From positions 1-20,868 of the forward strand of contig JAQBNQ010000451.1 in assembly GCA_028288545.1 (NCBI GenBank): a DNA stretch of 20,868 bases, read 5' to 3'. Positions 7,890 through 15,845 of the stretch are shown here, in pieces. Origin of the DNA: Bacteroidota bacterium (GTDB lineage Bacteria > Bacteroidota > Bacteroidia > Chitinophagales > LD1). The translations under genes and the position numbers were made by a program. Every line of letters starts with the position of its first letter. Position 1 is the stretch's first letter. The notes under the pieces are model-generated. The model saw nothing but the letters and a program-made list of their open reading frames with translations. It was not told where the DNA came from and searched no databases.

Positions 7890-8615
7890 TCAATAATAAT
7901 TGTAGGAGAGCGAATCTTCAAGCGTCCCCGATTGCTTGTAGCTCACTTTTTGACTTACCCTGCCTTTATTATCAAAGCGATATTGGTATTGCAGCACCAG
8001 GAGGGTATCGTTTTTTGGTCCAATGCTTACGCTTTTCTTAAGCAGGTTTTTGGAGCTACTACCCCAAAATGTCATGCCCATATTTTCATTGCCAATGGTA
8101 TTTGCTTTATCCGGGTAACACTCATAATATATAGTGCTTACCTGTTTCCTTTTCTCATCGGTAAAAGCATACATTTTTTTGTTGTCATTAATAATGGTCC
8201 AATTGGTGGTGCCCATATAAACCTGGTTAAGATAAAACCGGTTCTGAACCAGGAATCCTTTACCGTCGTACACGTTATTGTCTACAGCAACCACTCCATT
8301 AAAATGACCAAGCCTGCTTTCCGCAAGGCCCTTTCCATTTAGTAGAAGTGTGTCGATTGCATATTTAAGGCTGCCGGAGTCATTAAATTTGATAATGACC
8401 CTGTTGCCCCAATACTCATATCTTGTATTATTGCCCAAGGTGCTGAGCATATTGACAAGCCGGCCGCTTTTATCATATCCATAGGTAGAGGTGCTACCTG
8501 TTTTTAGATTTACAACTTCTTTTATTTTCGAAATTTTTGAGGAAGTGGAATGGCGTTGAAACGAACTAACAACAACCAAAAAGATCAATAAAATTGTAGA
8601 TAGCAGCCTGTTCAT
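7890..8615 (-). CDS. Exported YD-repeat-like protein of unknown function
   Basis: I chose the ATG at 8615, giving 241 residues, because it opens a clean signal sequence (MNRLLSTILLIFLVVVSS). The frame extends to a GTG at 8666, directly after the preceding stop, but those extra 17 residues would bury the signal. The mature part is beta-rich with YGYDKSGRLVNM, YEYWGNRVIIKF and YQYRFDNKGRVSQKVSY, which resemble the YD strands of RHS-like or DUF4595-like Bacteroidota proteins. No enzyme motif was seen. It lies 51 nt downstream of the glucosaminidase gene and is probably cotranscribed. Its 3' end is 7 bp from the convergent GH5 gene, with no obvious hairpin between them. Confidence 0.8.
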   Translation of the reverse strand: MNRLLSTILLIFLVVVSSFQRHSTSSKISKIKEVVNLKTGSTSTYGYDKSGRLVNMLSTLGNNTRYEYWGNRVIIKFNDSGSLKYAIDTLLLNGKGLAESRLGHFNGVVAVDNNVYDGKGFLVQNRFYLNQVYMGTTNWTIINDNKKMYAFTDEKRKQVSTIYYECYPDKANTIGNENMGMTFWGSSSKNLLKKSVSIGPKNDTLLVLQYQYRFDNKGRVSQKVSYKQSGTLEDSLSYNYY

Positions 8616-8666
8616 TCCCGCAAAGTAATGCCATTTACAGCACACAGAAAACTTTAAGGGGCGCAC

Positions 8667-9113
8667 CTATTTTGCCGCATCTACATTTTCCTCTATCCAG
8701 CGTTCAAGCGGCATAATAGTATGTATGTAGTTAGTCATGTTTACGGCGTAGCGCATGTGTCTCAAAAAATCGTAGTAAGTACCTTTATGATGTTTTTTCT
8801 TCCAGGGCACATAATATTTATCCTGCCAGTGACGCAAAAAATCCAGGCAATCGCTTATGGTTTTAAACTTTACATAGCCCCCATTATTTCTGAACCCAAA
8901 GAGATTGTTTTCGCGATAGGTACAATGGTGGCATTCCATCCACCCGGTTTCAAAAATGGCTATGGCTAAAACGGTTTTAGGCTTTTCTATATCATGGGCA
9001 AGTAAAGAATCATAGAGGTTACTTACTTTTTCCAACCGGGTTTGCCCCTGCACCCTGGCACTTATAAGGAGCAGCATTAATAAGCATCCATAAAAGCCAA
9101 CCGGTTTTTTCAT
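8667..9113 (-). CDS. GH73-type glucosaminidase-domain protein, putative peptidoglycan hydrolase
   Basis: The product has 148 residues with a signal peptide ending near VQGQ (residue 24). The rest is a compact glucosaminidase domain: AIAIFETGW with candidate catalytic Glu at 55, NNLFGFRNNGGYVKF around 69-83, and SDCLDFLRHW near 88-96. This is the family pattern of N-acetylglucosaminidases that cut the peptidoglycan glycan strand. At about 120 mature residues it is near the minimal size for the domain. An HHC pair and other cysteines might form disulfides. It is the first gene of a likely two-gene unit and is divergent from the acylation cassette. The family is confident; activity is inferred. 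Confidence 0.9.
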   Translation of the reverse strand: MKKPVGFYGCLLMLLLISARVQGQTRLEKVSNLYDSLLAHDIEKPKTVLAIAIFETGWMECHHCTYRENNLFGFRNNGGYVKFKTISDCLDFLRHWQDKYYVPWKKKHHKGTYYDFLRHMRYAVNMTNYIHTIMPLERWIEENVDAAK

Positions 9114-9432
9114 ACTTGCGTTTTCGCAGTTTGTGCCAACGTGGCCCAGCCATATTTTAGGCTAAAAAGTATTTCTGAAAATAAATATATAGTTCTGCAT
9201 AATAAAACAACAATAGCCTCCGTTTTATTTGCATCACTAAAAAAACAGATACCATCCACATGTAACCCAACTCAATAAATTCCCGCCACCCTATCGTCTT
9301 TTAACCACCGCTCAGCCAAAAAATTTTCCGCTCCACTGTACACTTCTTCTTCTTTCCTTTCTCTTTTAGCAATTTCCTCCTGCTTGTATATTTAATTTTA
9401 TTATTCTTACCAAAGCCAGTAAAAACTTAAAA
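9114..9432. other. Divergent intergenic region, 319 bp
   Basis: No ORF or strong hairpin was seen. It separates the leftward glucosaminidase gene from the rightward MBOAT gene and must contain both promoters. The plus strand is strikingly pyrimidine-rich around 9331-9382. A TAATTTTA at 9393-9400 is a 7/8 match to the -7 consensus for the MBOAT gene, without a well-placed -33 TTG. Confidence 0.5.
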
Positions 9433-10884
9433 ATGGTCTTCGCCAGTTTAACCTTTCTGTATATCTTTTTGCCACTTAATCTTATCCTGTATTATATACA
9501 TAAGGATAATTTTTACCGCAATTTTCTGCTTACTTTATTCTCCTTATTCTTTTATGCCTGGGGAGAACCTGTATGGATCATTCTGTTGCTCATTTCCGCA
9601 TCTTTTGATTATGCCAATGGTCTGTTTATTCAAAAACATCATGGTACAAAGTTGGCGAAAATTGGTTTAGCCGCTTCCGTAGTTGTAAACATCGGTTTGC
9701 TCGTCACCTTTAAGTACAGTTCTTTTATTTACGACAATATCAACCACTTGTTTCATTCATCACTGCGACCTCCCAACTATTCTTTACCAATTGGCATTTC
9801 GTTTTACACGTTTCAAACTTTATCATACGTAATTGATGTGTACAAAGGCGAGGTAAAGGCGCAAAGATCGTACATGAATTTTTTAATGTTTGTCAGCCTT
9901 TATCATCAATTGGTTGCCGGGCCCATAGTACGTTATCAAACAATTGCCAACGAGATTGACGGCCGTAAAGAAAATATAGCAGACATCAGTAGTGGCATTA
10001 ATCGCTTTTGTATCGGTTTGTTTAAAAAGGTTTGTATCGCCAATGTTGCCGGCGAACTGGTAATGCGCTATATGGATGGTAATCTTGCTGGCGTTGCTGT
10101 AGGAGAAAGCTGGTTCGCCATATTAATGTATTCGATACAGATTTATTTTGATTTCTCGGGTTACTCGGATATGGCCATAGGGCTCGGTAAAATGTTCGGC
10201 TTCCATTACCTGGAAAATTTTGATTACCCGTACATTTCAAGATCGGCTACCGAGTTTTGGCGGCGGTGGCATATTTCGCTGGGTTCGTTTTTTCGCGATT
10301 ATGTATACATACCTTTGGGAGGAAACAGAAATCATCAATACTTCAACTTGTTTATAGTATGGTTCTTAACGGGGCTATGGCACGGTGCCAGCTGGAATTT
10401 TATTGTGTGGGGCCTGTATTTTGGATTTTTGATAGCGATAGAAAAACTCTTCCTGCACAAGGTATTTGAAAGGTTACCCAAAATTGTGGGCCACGTGTAC
10501 CTTCTTTTTATGGTGGTAGTGGGCTGGGCTTTATTCTACTTTACTGACTTTAACCGCCTGTTGCAGTACCTGAAAATAATGTTCTTCCAATCCGGTCATC
10601 CGCTATGGAGTTTTGGATTGACGTTTGTATTAAAGGAAAATCTTTATTGGATGATACTGAGCTTTGTTTTGTGTACACCGGTTTATTTATGGCTGCAAAG
10701 AATTTTTGTTCAGCGTACCAATCAAATTTCAGAAGGAGGCCAGGGAGTCTTTTCATCGTTGTTCAGAACTCAATCGTTGGTATGGACCATTGGTTTAATC
10801 GTTTTTAATTTCAGTTTGATCTTTATGGCCACTTCTATGCTTATTGGCAAGTCGTATAACCCTTTTATTTATTTCCGCTTTTAA
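9433..10884 (+). CDS. MBOAT family membrane O-acyltransferase (AlgI/PatA-like)
   Basis: The product has 483 residues and is a polytopic membrane protein with hydrophobic segments throughout. The family signature is complete: LPIGISFYTFQTLSYVIDVYKG, LVAGPIVRY, IYFDFSGYSDMAIGLGKMFG, WRRWHISL starting at residue 276, FRDYVYIPLGGNR, and the catalytic His at 317 in GLWHGASWNF. Members move acetyl groups from the cytoplasm across the membrane for O-acetylation of alginate, peptidoglycan or other exported glycans. The 483-residue length is normal. It is followed after 10 bp by a DHHW protein and then by an SGNH hydrolase, the usual partners that complete transfer on the periplasmic side. The particular acceptor glycan is not identifiable from this gene alone. 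Confidence 0.95.
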   Translation: MVFASLTFLYIFLPLNLILYYIHKDNFYRNFLLTLFSLFFYAWGEPVWIILLLISASFDYANGLFIQKHHGTKLAKIGLAASVVVNIGLLVTFKYSSFIYDNINHLFHSSLRPPNYSLPIGISFYTFQTLSYVIDVYKGEVKAQRSYMNFLMFVSLYHQLVAGPIVRYQTIANEIDGRKENIADISSGINRFCIGLFKKVCIANVAGELVMRYMDGNLAGVAVGESWFAILMYSIQIYFDFSGYSDMAIGLGKMFGFHYLENFDYPYISRSATEFWRRWHISLGSFFRDYVYIPLGGNRNHQYFNLFIVWFLTGLWHGASWNFIVWGLYFGFLIAIEKLFLHKVFERLPKIVGHVYLLFMVVVGWALFYFTDFNRLLQYLKIMFFQSGHPLWSFGLTFVLKENLYWMILSFVLCTPVYLWLQRIFVQRTNQISEGGQGVFSSLFRTQSLVWTIGLIVFNFSLIFMATSMLIGKSYNPFIYFRF

Positions 10885-10894
10885 GGAATAGCAT

Positions 10895-12181
10895 ATGAAA
10901 CTTCGAATTCATACCCAATTACCGCAAAGCACTATAGCTGCATATATTCATTTTCTCACTTTTACTGTGGGTCTTACAATATTCGGCTGTCTCTTCTTTA
11001 TTCTACCGCATCAGCAAATTTCGGTGTTTGAGAAAAGGAAGCTATGTAGTTTTCCGCGCTTTACTTCACAAAGTCTTTTTAAAGGCTCTTATACTGATAG
11101 CCTTGATATTTACGTAGCAGATAACTTTCCGTTCAGGGATCAATTGGTTGCTGTTTCGTTTGGTATAAAGAACCACCGTGGCATTCAATCCGACCAGGTT
11201 GCATTTTACACTAATACAGTTGATGACCAGATACCACCCAGCCTGGATACAGCCAGCATGAAAACTGATTCAACACTTGCCCCGGCAGACACCGCCGAGC
11301 AAAATGATATTCATCAAAGTAACGGGCTATTGATATACAAGGGCATGGCCATACAAATGTTTGGCGGCAACCGGCCAATAGCGCGGCAATATGCCAACGC
11401 TGTAAACAAGTTTTACGAAAAGTATAAAGGCCAGGCCAAAGTTTATGTTGCCGTAACTCCCACCCACGGCGAATTTTGTTTGCCTGACGACTACAAGAAA
11501 TATTATGTTTCTGAAAGAAAAAATATCGACTCCCTTTATTCATACCTGTTGCCTGAGGTACATAAGGTGGATATTTATTCGCAACTGCAAAAGCATAAGG
11601 ACGAGTACATTTTTTTCAATACCGACCACCACTGGACAGGACTTGGGGCCTACTATGCTTACAGCGCTTTTTGCACCGAGGCCGGACTTACTCCTTTACG
11701 CTTAGACCAAATGGAGAAAAAAGTTATTCCAAATTTTTTGGGTAGCCTGTATTGGTTAACCCGCGACCCAAAATTAAAAGATCATATTGATTCGGTGATC
11801 TATTATAAATCGCCAGCTGTAACCACCGCCCATGCCGGCAAAAGCCTGGAGAAAATGAGCAAGGCAAATGTTTATGTAGAGTTTGCCAAAGGCGTTAACA
11901 GCTATGGCGTATTCCTTGGATCGGATTATCCCGTAATGAAAGTTGAAACCGATGTAAAGAACGGAAGAAAGGCCGTGGTGATAAAAAATTCCTACGGCAA
12001 CCCGTTTTCTACTTATTTAGTATCGAATTTTGAGGAAGTGTTTATTGTTGATTACCGTTATTATAACAGCAGCCTTAAAAAGCTTATCACCGATAATGGG
12101 ATTACAGACATAATTTTTATTACGCCAACATTTTCTGCCAATACCAAATGGCATGTAAGCAGAGTGGCATCGATATTATAA
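10895..12181 (+). CDS. DHHW-family protein (AlgJ/AlgX-like SGNH-fold partner)
   Basis: The product has 428 residues. There is a short cytoplasmic N-terminus and one membrane anchor at about 18-40. Next comes the segment FEKRKLCSFPRF...YVADNFPFRD, typical of AlgJ/AlgX-like proteins. The signature DHHW lies at residues 244-247 inside NTDHHWTGLGAYYAY. TPTHGEFCLPDDY has a His at 191. Near the C-terminus, VVIKNSYGNPF is a candidate for the Ser-bearing block. The protein likely accepts or relays acyl groups from the MBOAT protein in the periplasm. A stretch at about 100-135 (Asp, Ser, Thr, Ala-rich) looks like a flexible insertion. It sits 10 bp after the MBOAT stop and 49 bp before the next gene, so it belongs to the same operon. 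Confidence 0.92.
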   Translation: MKLRIHTQLPQSTIAAYIHFLTFTVGLTIFGCLFFILPHQQISVFEKRKLCSFPRFTSQSLFKGSYTDSLDIYVADNFPFRDQLVAVSFGIKNHRGIQSDQVAFYTNTVDDQIPPSLDTASMKTDSTLAPADTAEQNDIHQSNGLLIYKGMAIQMFGGNRPIARQYANAVNKFYEKYKGQAKVYVAVTPTHGEFCLPDDYKKYYVSERKNIDSLYSYLLPEVHKVDIYSQLQKHKDEYIFFNTDHHWTGLGAYYAYSAFCTEAGLTPLRLDQMEKKVIPNFLGSLYWLTRDPKLKDHIDSVIYYKSPAVTTAHAGKSLEKMSKANVYVEFAKGVNSYGVFLGSDYPVMKVETDVKNGRKAVVIKNSYGNPFSTYLVSNFEEVFIVDYRYYNSSLKKLITDNGITDIIFITPTFSANTKWHVSRVASIL

Positions 12182-12230
12182 AAGGAGCAAACAGCAATTG
12201 ATGATAATAAAAGTACAGGGGTTGAAAAAT

Positions 12231-13700
12231 ATGAAATTGCTGGTGCTGTTATTTTTGACGGGCATCTTTGGTGCGCGGGCCCAAAATTCCGTGCCTACGG
12301 ATAGCACGGCACAGTATTACTGGATAAACTGGCAATTGAACGGACTACAGTATTACGATAGAAGTTCGCTTGAGCATTTTTACCAAAGCTGGAAAGAAAC
12401 CAATAACCGAAAACTGGTAATTGTTGACCTTGGCGATTCGCATTTGCAATCAGATATTTATCCGGGCCAAATGCGCAGGTCTTTTCAACAAGCGAAAGGC
12501 GATGGAGGAAGAGGTATGATGTTCTGCTATTCGGCGGCAAAAACATATTCGCCCACGGATTATAGCACTTCGCACACCGGTGATTGGGCCTATGGTAAAG
12601 CTATGATATTACCGGCTAAAGTGCCACTCGGTGTCTCAGGAATGAGTTGCCGTACCAGCGATGCAACTGCAAGTCTTACTTTTAAATTTAAGGACGATGT
12701 ACCTACTTCTTATACGCGACTAAAGTTATTTGTGAAAAAACAGCCAAATAGTTTCGATCTGCTTGTTGATGATGGAGGGCCTTCTAAACTTGTGAATGTG
12801 GCATCTTATTTATATGACACAACATCGTATATCGAAATTGAAATACCACCAATTAATCGTTCAATTACACTGAGGGTAAGAAAAAGCGATGCTTCGCAAA
12901 ACGAGCTGGAGTTTTACGGCATGAGCCTCGAAACCAATTCGAACAACGGAGTGGTACTGCATAATGGCGGAGTTGGCGGGGCGAGATACCAGTCCATTCT
13001 TTACGAAGATATGTTTGAAAAGCAGCTTAACTCTTTAATGCCTGATCTTGTAATAATTGATTTTGGCACTAATGATTATTTGTATGACGACAGTATAAAA
13101 CCTGAGTTTGAAGGTGAGATACGTGATGTAGTGAAGAGAGTAAGAAATGCAGCGCCGGCTGCTTCAATTATACTTACCACCGCGCATGATCTGTTTTGGA
13201 AAGGAAGAAATGTGCGTTCGGGCCAAAAATTTGCCGACCTGGTTTATAAAATAGCGAAGGAGCAACAATGCGCTATTTACGATTGGTACTGGATATTTGG
13301 TGGAAGGAAAGCCATGTTGAAATGGTCGGAGGCAGGCATTGGCCGGCCCGATAAAATACATCTTACACAAAAAGGATATGTCTTAAAAGGTCAGCTATTT
13401 TACCAGGCTATTCGCCATGCTATCAACAGATTGGATACCAGTACAGCAAACGCTTTTCTTTTTAACCTGGACAGTTTAAAACAGCAACAGGCGCAGGAAG
13501 CTTTGTTGGATACAACACCCGAGCCAAAGCCCCAGGAACACGCACTGGTAAGCAGTCGCGTTCATGTAGTTAAAAAGGGAGAAACGTTGAATATTATCAG
13601 CAGAAAATACGGAGTGGCCGTTAGCAAAATTATGAAACTCAATGGGCTTAAAAGTTCGTACTTAGGTATTGGGCAGAAACTAGCCATCCCTAAAAAATAA
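12231..13700 (+). CDS. Secreted SGNH/GDSL hydrolase with C-terminal LysM domain
   Basis: The product has 489 residues from the ATG at 12231, chosen because it opens a compact signal peptide (MKLLVLLFLTGIFGARAQ). An ATG at 12201 and a TTG at 12198 are in frame and would add 10-11 residues; an AGGAG sits at 12183-12187. SGNH blocks are present: GDSH with Ser at 70, a GGVGGA glycine block, GTND with Asn at 281, and DKIH with Asp 374 and His 377. The C-terminus (about 445-488) is one LysM repeat, HVVKKGETLNIISRKYGV through IGQKLAIP. The catalytic set fits acetyl transfer or esterase activity on a glycan. LysM binds GlcNAc polymers such as peptidoglycan. It is the third gene of the acylation cassette, and a bidirectional terminator follows. 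Confidence 0.92.
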   Translation: MKLLVLLFLTGIFGARAQNSVPTDSTAQYYWINWQLNGLQYYDRSSLEHFYQSWKETNNRKLVIVDLGDSHLQSDIYPGQMRRSFQQAKGDGGRGMMFCYSAAKTYSPTDYSTSHTGDWAYGKAMILPAKVPLGVSGMSCRTSDATASLTFKFKDDVPTSYTRLKLFVKKQPNSFDLLVDDGGPSKLVNVASYLYDTTSYIEIEIPPINRSITLRVRKSDASQNELEFYGMSLETNSNNGVVLHNGGVGGARYQSILYEDMFEKQLNSLMPDLVIIDFGTNDYLYDDSIKPEFEGEIRDVVKRVRNAAPAASIILTTAHDLFWKGRNVRSGQKFADLVYKIAKEQQCAIYDWYWIFGGRKAMLKWSEAGIGRPDKIHLTQKGYVLKGQLFYQAIRHAINRLDTSTANAFLFNLDSLKQQQAQEALLDTTPEPKPQEHALVSSRVHVVKKGETLNIISRKYGVAVSKIMKLNGLKSSYLGIGQKLAIPKK

Positions 13701-13727
13701 AATCCCTCTCGCGGGAGAAGGATTTTA
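13698..13727. terminator. Bidirectional terminator between convergent genes
   Basis: TAAAATCC at 13698-13705 pairs with GGATTTTA at 13720-13727. The stem continues after one mismatch with TCTC and GAGA around a GCGG loop. On the minus strand a T-rich run follows, so it can end both the acylation cassette and the leftward small-protein gene. It overlaps the stop codon of the SGNH gene. Confidence 0.75.
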
Positions 13728-13745
13728 TCGTTAAGCAGATAATGA

Positions 13746-14042
13746 TTACCTCGTTAATGTAATTAGTCCTGGTTGCAATTGCGCATTCGGTTCACGTTTT
13801 ATTACTTCACCTTTTCCCTGTCCGTTAACGGGCTGCGGGACTATTTTCAGATCATGTTTCTTGCTATGAGTGGAAACATCATTGATCACTTTTTCCTTTT
13901 TATTGGGAGCCTTAGGCTGTAAAACCAACAAGGGTTTTTCTTTCGGCCTCAGGTTTCTACTCTGTTCGGCCGTAGCACTTTGTTGTGCTTTTATGCCGGT
14001 ATTAAAAAACAGGCATAAGCCGATGATGATAAGATATTTCAT
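13746..14042 (-). CDS. Small secreted basic protein, partner of the collagen-like protein
   Basis: The product has 98 residues with signal peptide MKYLIIIGLCLFFNTGIKAQ. The mature part (about 78 residues) is rich in Lys, Pro, Gln and Asn, probably disordered, without cysteines and with no family I recognise. Its ATG lies 5 nt after the stop of the upstream collagen-like gene, so the two are almost certainly cotranscribed. It could assist export or assembly, coat the collagen fibre, or be unrelated in function. The gene call rests on the clean signal peptide, the tight spacing and the terminator just downstream. Confidence 0.78.
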   Translation of the reverse strand: MKYLIIIGLCLFFNTGIKAQQSATAEQSRNLRPKEKPLLVLQPKAPNKKEKVINDVSTHSKKHDLKIVPQPVNGQGKGEVIKREPNAQLQPGLITLTR

Positions 14043-14047
14043 GTCGC

Positions 14048-15286
14048 TTAGTTTTTAATGATTCCAACAGTAAGTTCTGGTTGAGCCGAAGTGCCTGTGC
14101 CACCGCTTACAAGTCCTGCCTGCGAATTAGTTGAACTTCCCTGGACCCATCTTGCCCGAACGTCAATAGTATGACTTCCGGCACTTAAAGCTGTAGATAG
14201 ACTAATTGCCCATGGCTGAGGCACTCCTGCAACTGCCGCGGTATTAGATGCAAATACTCCTCTTACTCCTCCACTGGGTACAATAACTCCATCTATGAAG
14301 ATTGCAATATTAACCAGCAGATATTCCGATGCACCGGTGGTATTAACCACTACCTCTCCGTCTGTAGAAATAAATACAGTGGAGTTTGCTGGCACATTCA
14401 CCGTTTGCGTCAAGCCCGAAATGGAAGCATAACTTGTATTTGTGTTATTGATAGCAATAGAAGGCGTACTGAAAACAGTAGTAAAACTTTGTCCTATTGT
14501 GCCCACGCTGCCGGTTGGTCCGGTTGGTCCGGTAGCTCCAACTCCTGTGGCTCCGGTTGCTCCCGTAGCTCCGGTTGCACCAGTGGAACCACTACCGGTT
14601 GCTCCTGTTGCACCTGTAGAACCCGTTGTACCAGTAGCGCCAGTTGCACCCGTTGTTCCGGTTGCACCCGTTGCGCCTGTTGTTCCGGTAGCGCCCGTGG
14701 CACCGGTCGTTCCGGTAGTACCGGTTGCCCCTGTTGTGCCTGTAGCTCCTGTAGCACCAGTAGCTCCTCCGCCTGAACCGGTAGCTCCTGTTGCTCCCGT
14801 TGAACCAGTGGCACCTGTAGGCCCTGTGGGCCCTGTATCACCTGTGGCGCCTTGTGCTCCGGTATTGCCTTGCGCACCGGTTGCTCCGGCAGCACTATTA
14901 GCTGCATATAATGCATAGGGAACGCTTATCAATTGCGAAGTTCCCATTTGCACGTAATTACTTCCTCCCGCAGGATCAAGTTCAACCTGCAAAAACTTAA
15001 GTCCGTTGCCCCAGTTAACCCCCGAAAGATTAGATACGGAGCCGATTTGCAAACTGACAAGTCCCAACTGATTGGTAGTAACTGTTTGAATTTCCTGGAA
15101 AACCGAAGCACCGTTAGCCGTTGCATCATGAATAGTGAATCGCAGACTTACAGTTGCATTTGCCCTGATGGCACCGGTATTATCCCTTACAACAGCCTGG
15201 TAATTCATTTGCTGCGGCGCCTGTGCCTGTGTTATAAAAGCAGCGAGCAGCAGAGCTGCTAACAGTAAAATACTTTTCTTATTCAT
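14048..15286 (-). CDS. Collagen-like secreted protein with FNYQAV-type head and beta-rich C-terminal domain
   Basis: The product has 412 residues from the ATG at 15286. An upstream TTG at 15337 is in frame but lies inside the predicted promoter, so I rejected it. The signal peptide is MNKKSILLLAALLLAAFITQAQ. The head domain runs to about 133 with MNYQAVVRD, TTNQLGLVSLQIG, LDPAGGSNYVQMGTSQL and VPYALYAAN. Residues 134-261 are Gly-X-Y repeats, mostly GAT and GTT with almost no Pro after the first few triplets. Residues 262-412 are a beta-rich domain (SGLTQTVNVPANSTVFIST, HTIDVRARWVQG) that recalls trimeric C1q/TNF-like heads in position and composition; this is a guess. No T9SS domain was seen. 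The domain layout resembles exosporium BclA-type proteins: stalk plus globular tip. Confidence 0.92.
   Translation of the reverse strand: MNKKSILLLAALLLAAFITQAQAPQQMNYQAVVRDNTGAIRANATVSLRFTIHDATANGASVFQEIQTVTTNQLGLVSLQIGSVSNLSGVNWGNGLKFLQVELDPAGGSNYVQMGTSQLISVPYALYAANSAAGATGAQGNTGAQGATGDTGPTGPTGATGSTGATGATGSGGGATGATGATGTTGATGTTGTTGATGATGTTGATGATGTTGATGATGTTGSTGATGATGSGSTGATGATGATGATGVGATGPTGPTGSVGTIGQSFTTVFSTPSIAINNTNTSYASISGLTQTVNVPANSTVFISTDGEVVVNTTGASEYLLVNIAIFIDGVIVPSGGVRGVFASNTAAVAGVPQPWAISLSTALSAGSHTIDVRARWVQGSSTNSQAGLVSGGTGTSAQPELTVGIIKN
14504..14887 (-). repeat. Second collagen Gly-X-Y coding repeat, 128 residues
   Basis: There is 9-bp periodicity with Gly every third codon. The dominant triplets are GAT, GTT and GST. 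Short interruptions occur at GSGGGAT, GSGST and GVGAT. Synonymous codons vary strongly from unit to unit. Confidence 0.93.
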
Positions 15287-15306
15287 AGGTTGTTTTTTTG
15301 AGGCTG

Positions 15307-15337
15307 CAAATATAGCAATTAGGGTGGGCTTGCGCAA
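15307..15337 (-). promoter_or_regulatory. Promoter of the collagen-like/small-protein operon
   Basis: On the minus strand TTG at 15337-15335 is followed after 20 nt by TATATTTG at 15314-15307. This matches the Bacteroidota -33/-7 layout (TTTG, about 19-21 nt, TAnnTTTG). The predicted start site lies about 14 nt before the ATG at 15286 and decides the choice of start codon. Confidence 0.65.
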
Positions 15338-15439
15338 TCAAACGGCGGAATACATACTGCACGGAAAAAGAGAAGGAATTATGATAAAAATCATGGGGGA
15401 TTCCGATAATGCGAACTACCTTTAGGCAAAACCCTTCAT

Positions 15440-15844
15440 ATGTTCTACAGACAATATTATTCGGAATTAGGAAAACTTCTTTACGCTTTGGCTAATGCCG
15501 ACGGTTCCGTTTCGAAAAAGGAAAAAGAAGAATTGAAGCAACTGGTACGAAAGGAACTTCTACCGGCCGAAAAGCACCAGGATACTTTTGGTACCGATGC
15601 CGCATATTATTCGGAAATAGAATTCGAAATACTGGAAGAAGCGGATGCCGATGCCGGCTCGGCTTTCGACTCCTTTATATTTTTTATTGAGCAGCATCAT
15701 AGCGCCATTAATCAGCAAATGAGAGATGTGACGCTGAAAGTTGCCAAAAAACTTGCTGATGCTTATCACAAAACCAGCAAAAAAGAAATGGAATTCATCA
15801 AACGGCTTGAGAAGAGTTTGAAGCAACTTCCGGCAACGGCATAG
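15440..15844 (+). CDS. TerB-like cytoplasmic protein
   Basis: The product has 134 residues with no signal peptide. It is all-helical in character. LLYALANADGSVSKKEKEEL near the N-terminus is the typical TerB-family (tellurite-resistance-like) acidic helical motif, with a possible metal-binding DG element. The C-terminal half (LADAYHKTSKKEMEFIKRLE) repeats the pattern. Family members are of unclear function and this need not mean tellurite resistance. It is monocistronic, divergent from the collagen operon and convergent with the Nudix gene. A near -7 box TACCTTTA lies at 15417-15424, giving a very short leader. Confidence 0.82.
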   Translation: MFYRQYYSELGKLLYALANADGSVSKKEKEELKQLVRKELLPAEKHQDTFGTDAAYYSEIEFEILEEADADAGSAFDSFIFFIEQHHSAINQQMRDVTLKVAKKLADAYHKTSKKEMEFIKRLEKSLKQLPATA

Positions 15845-15845
15845 A

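Noticed and set aside
7932..8342. Plus-strand hydrophobic frame of 136 codons
   Set aside because: It lies opposite the YD-repeat-like gene, which has a signal peptide and coherent strands; the antisense frame shows no family pattern.
14442..14918. Plus-strand PVAPVAPV frame
   Set aside because: Antisense shadow of the second collagen tract.
15287..15337. Upstream TTG extension of the second collagen-like gene
   Set aside because: It would place 17 polar residues before the signal peptide and overlaps the -33/-7 promoter.
15440..15844. Tellurite resistance function for the TerB-like protein
   Set aside because: No other ter genes are in the window and the family occurs widely in other roles.
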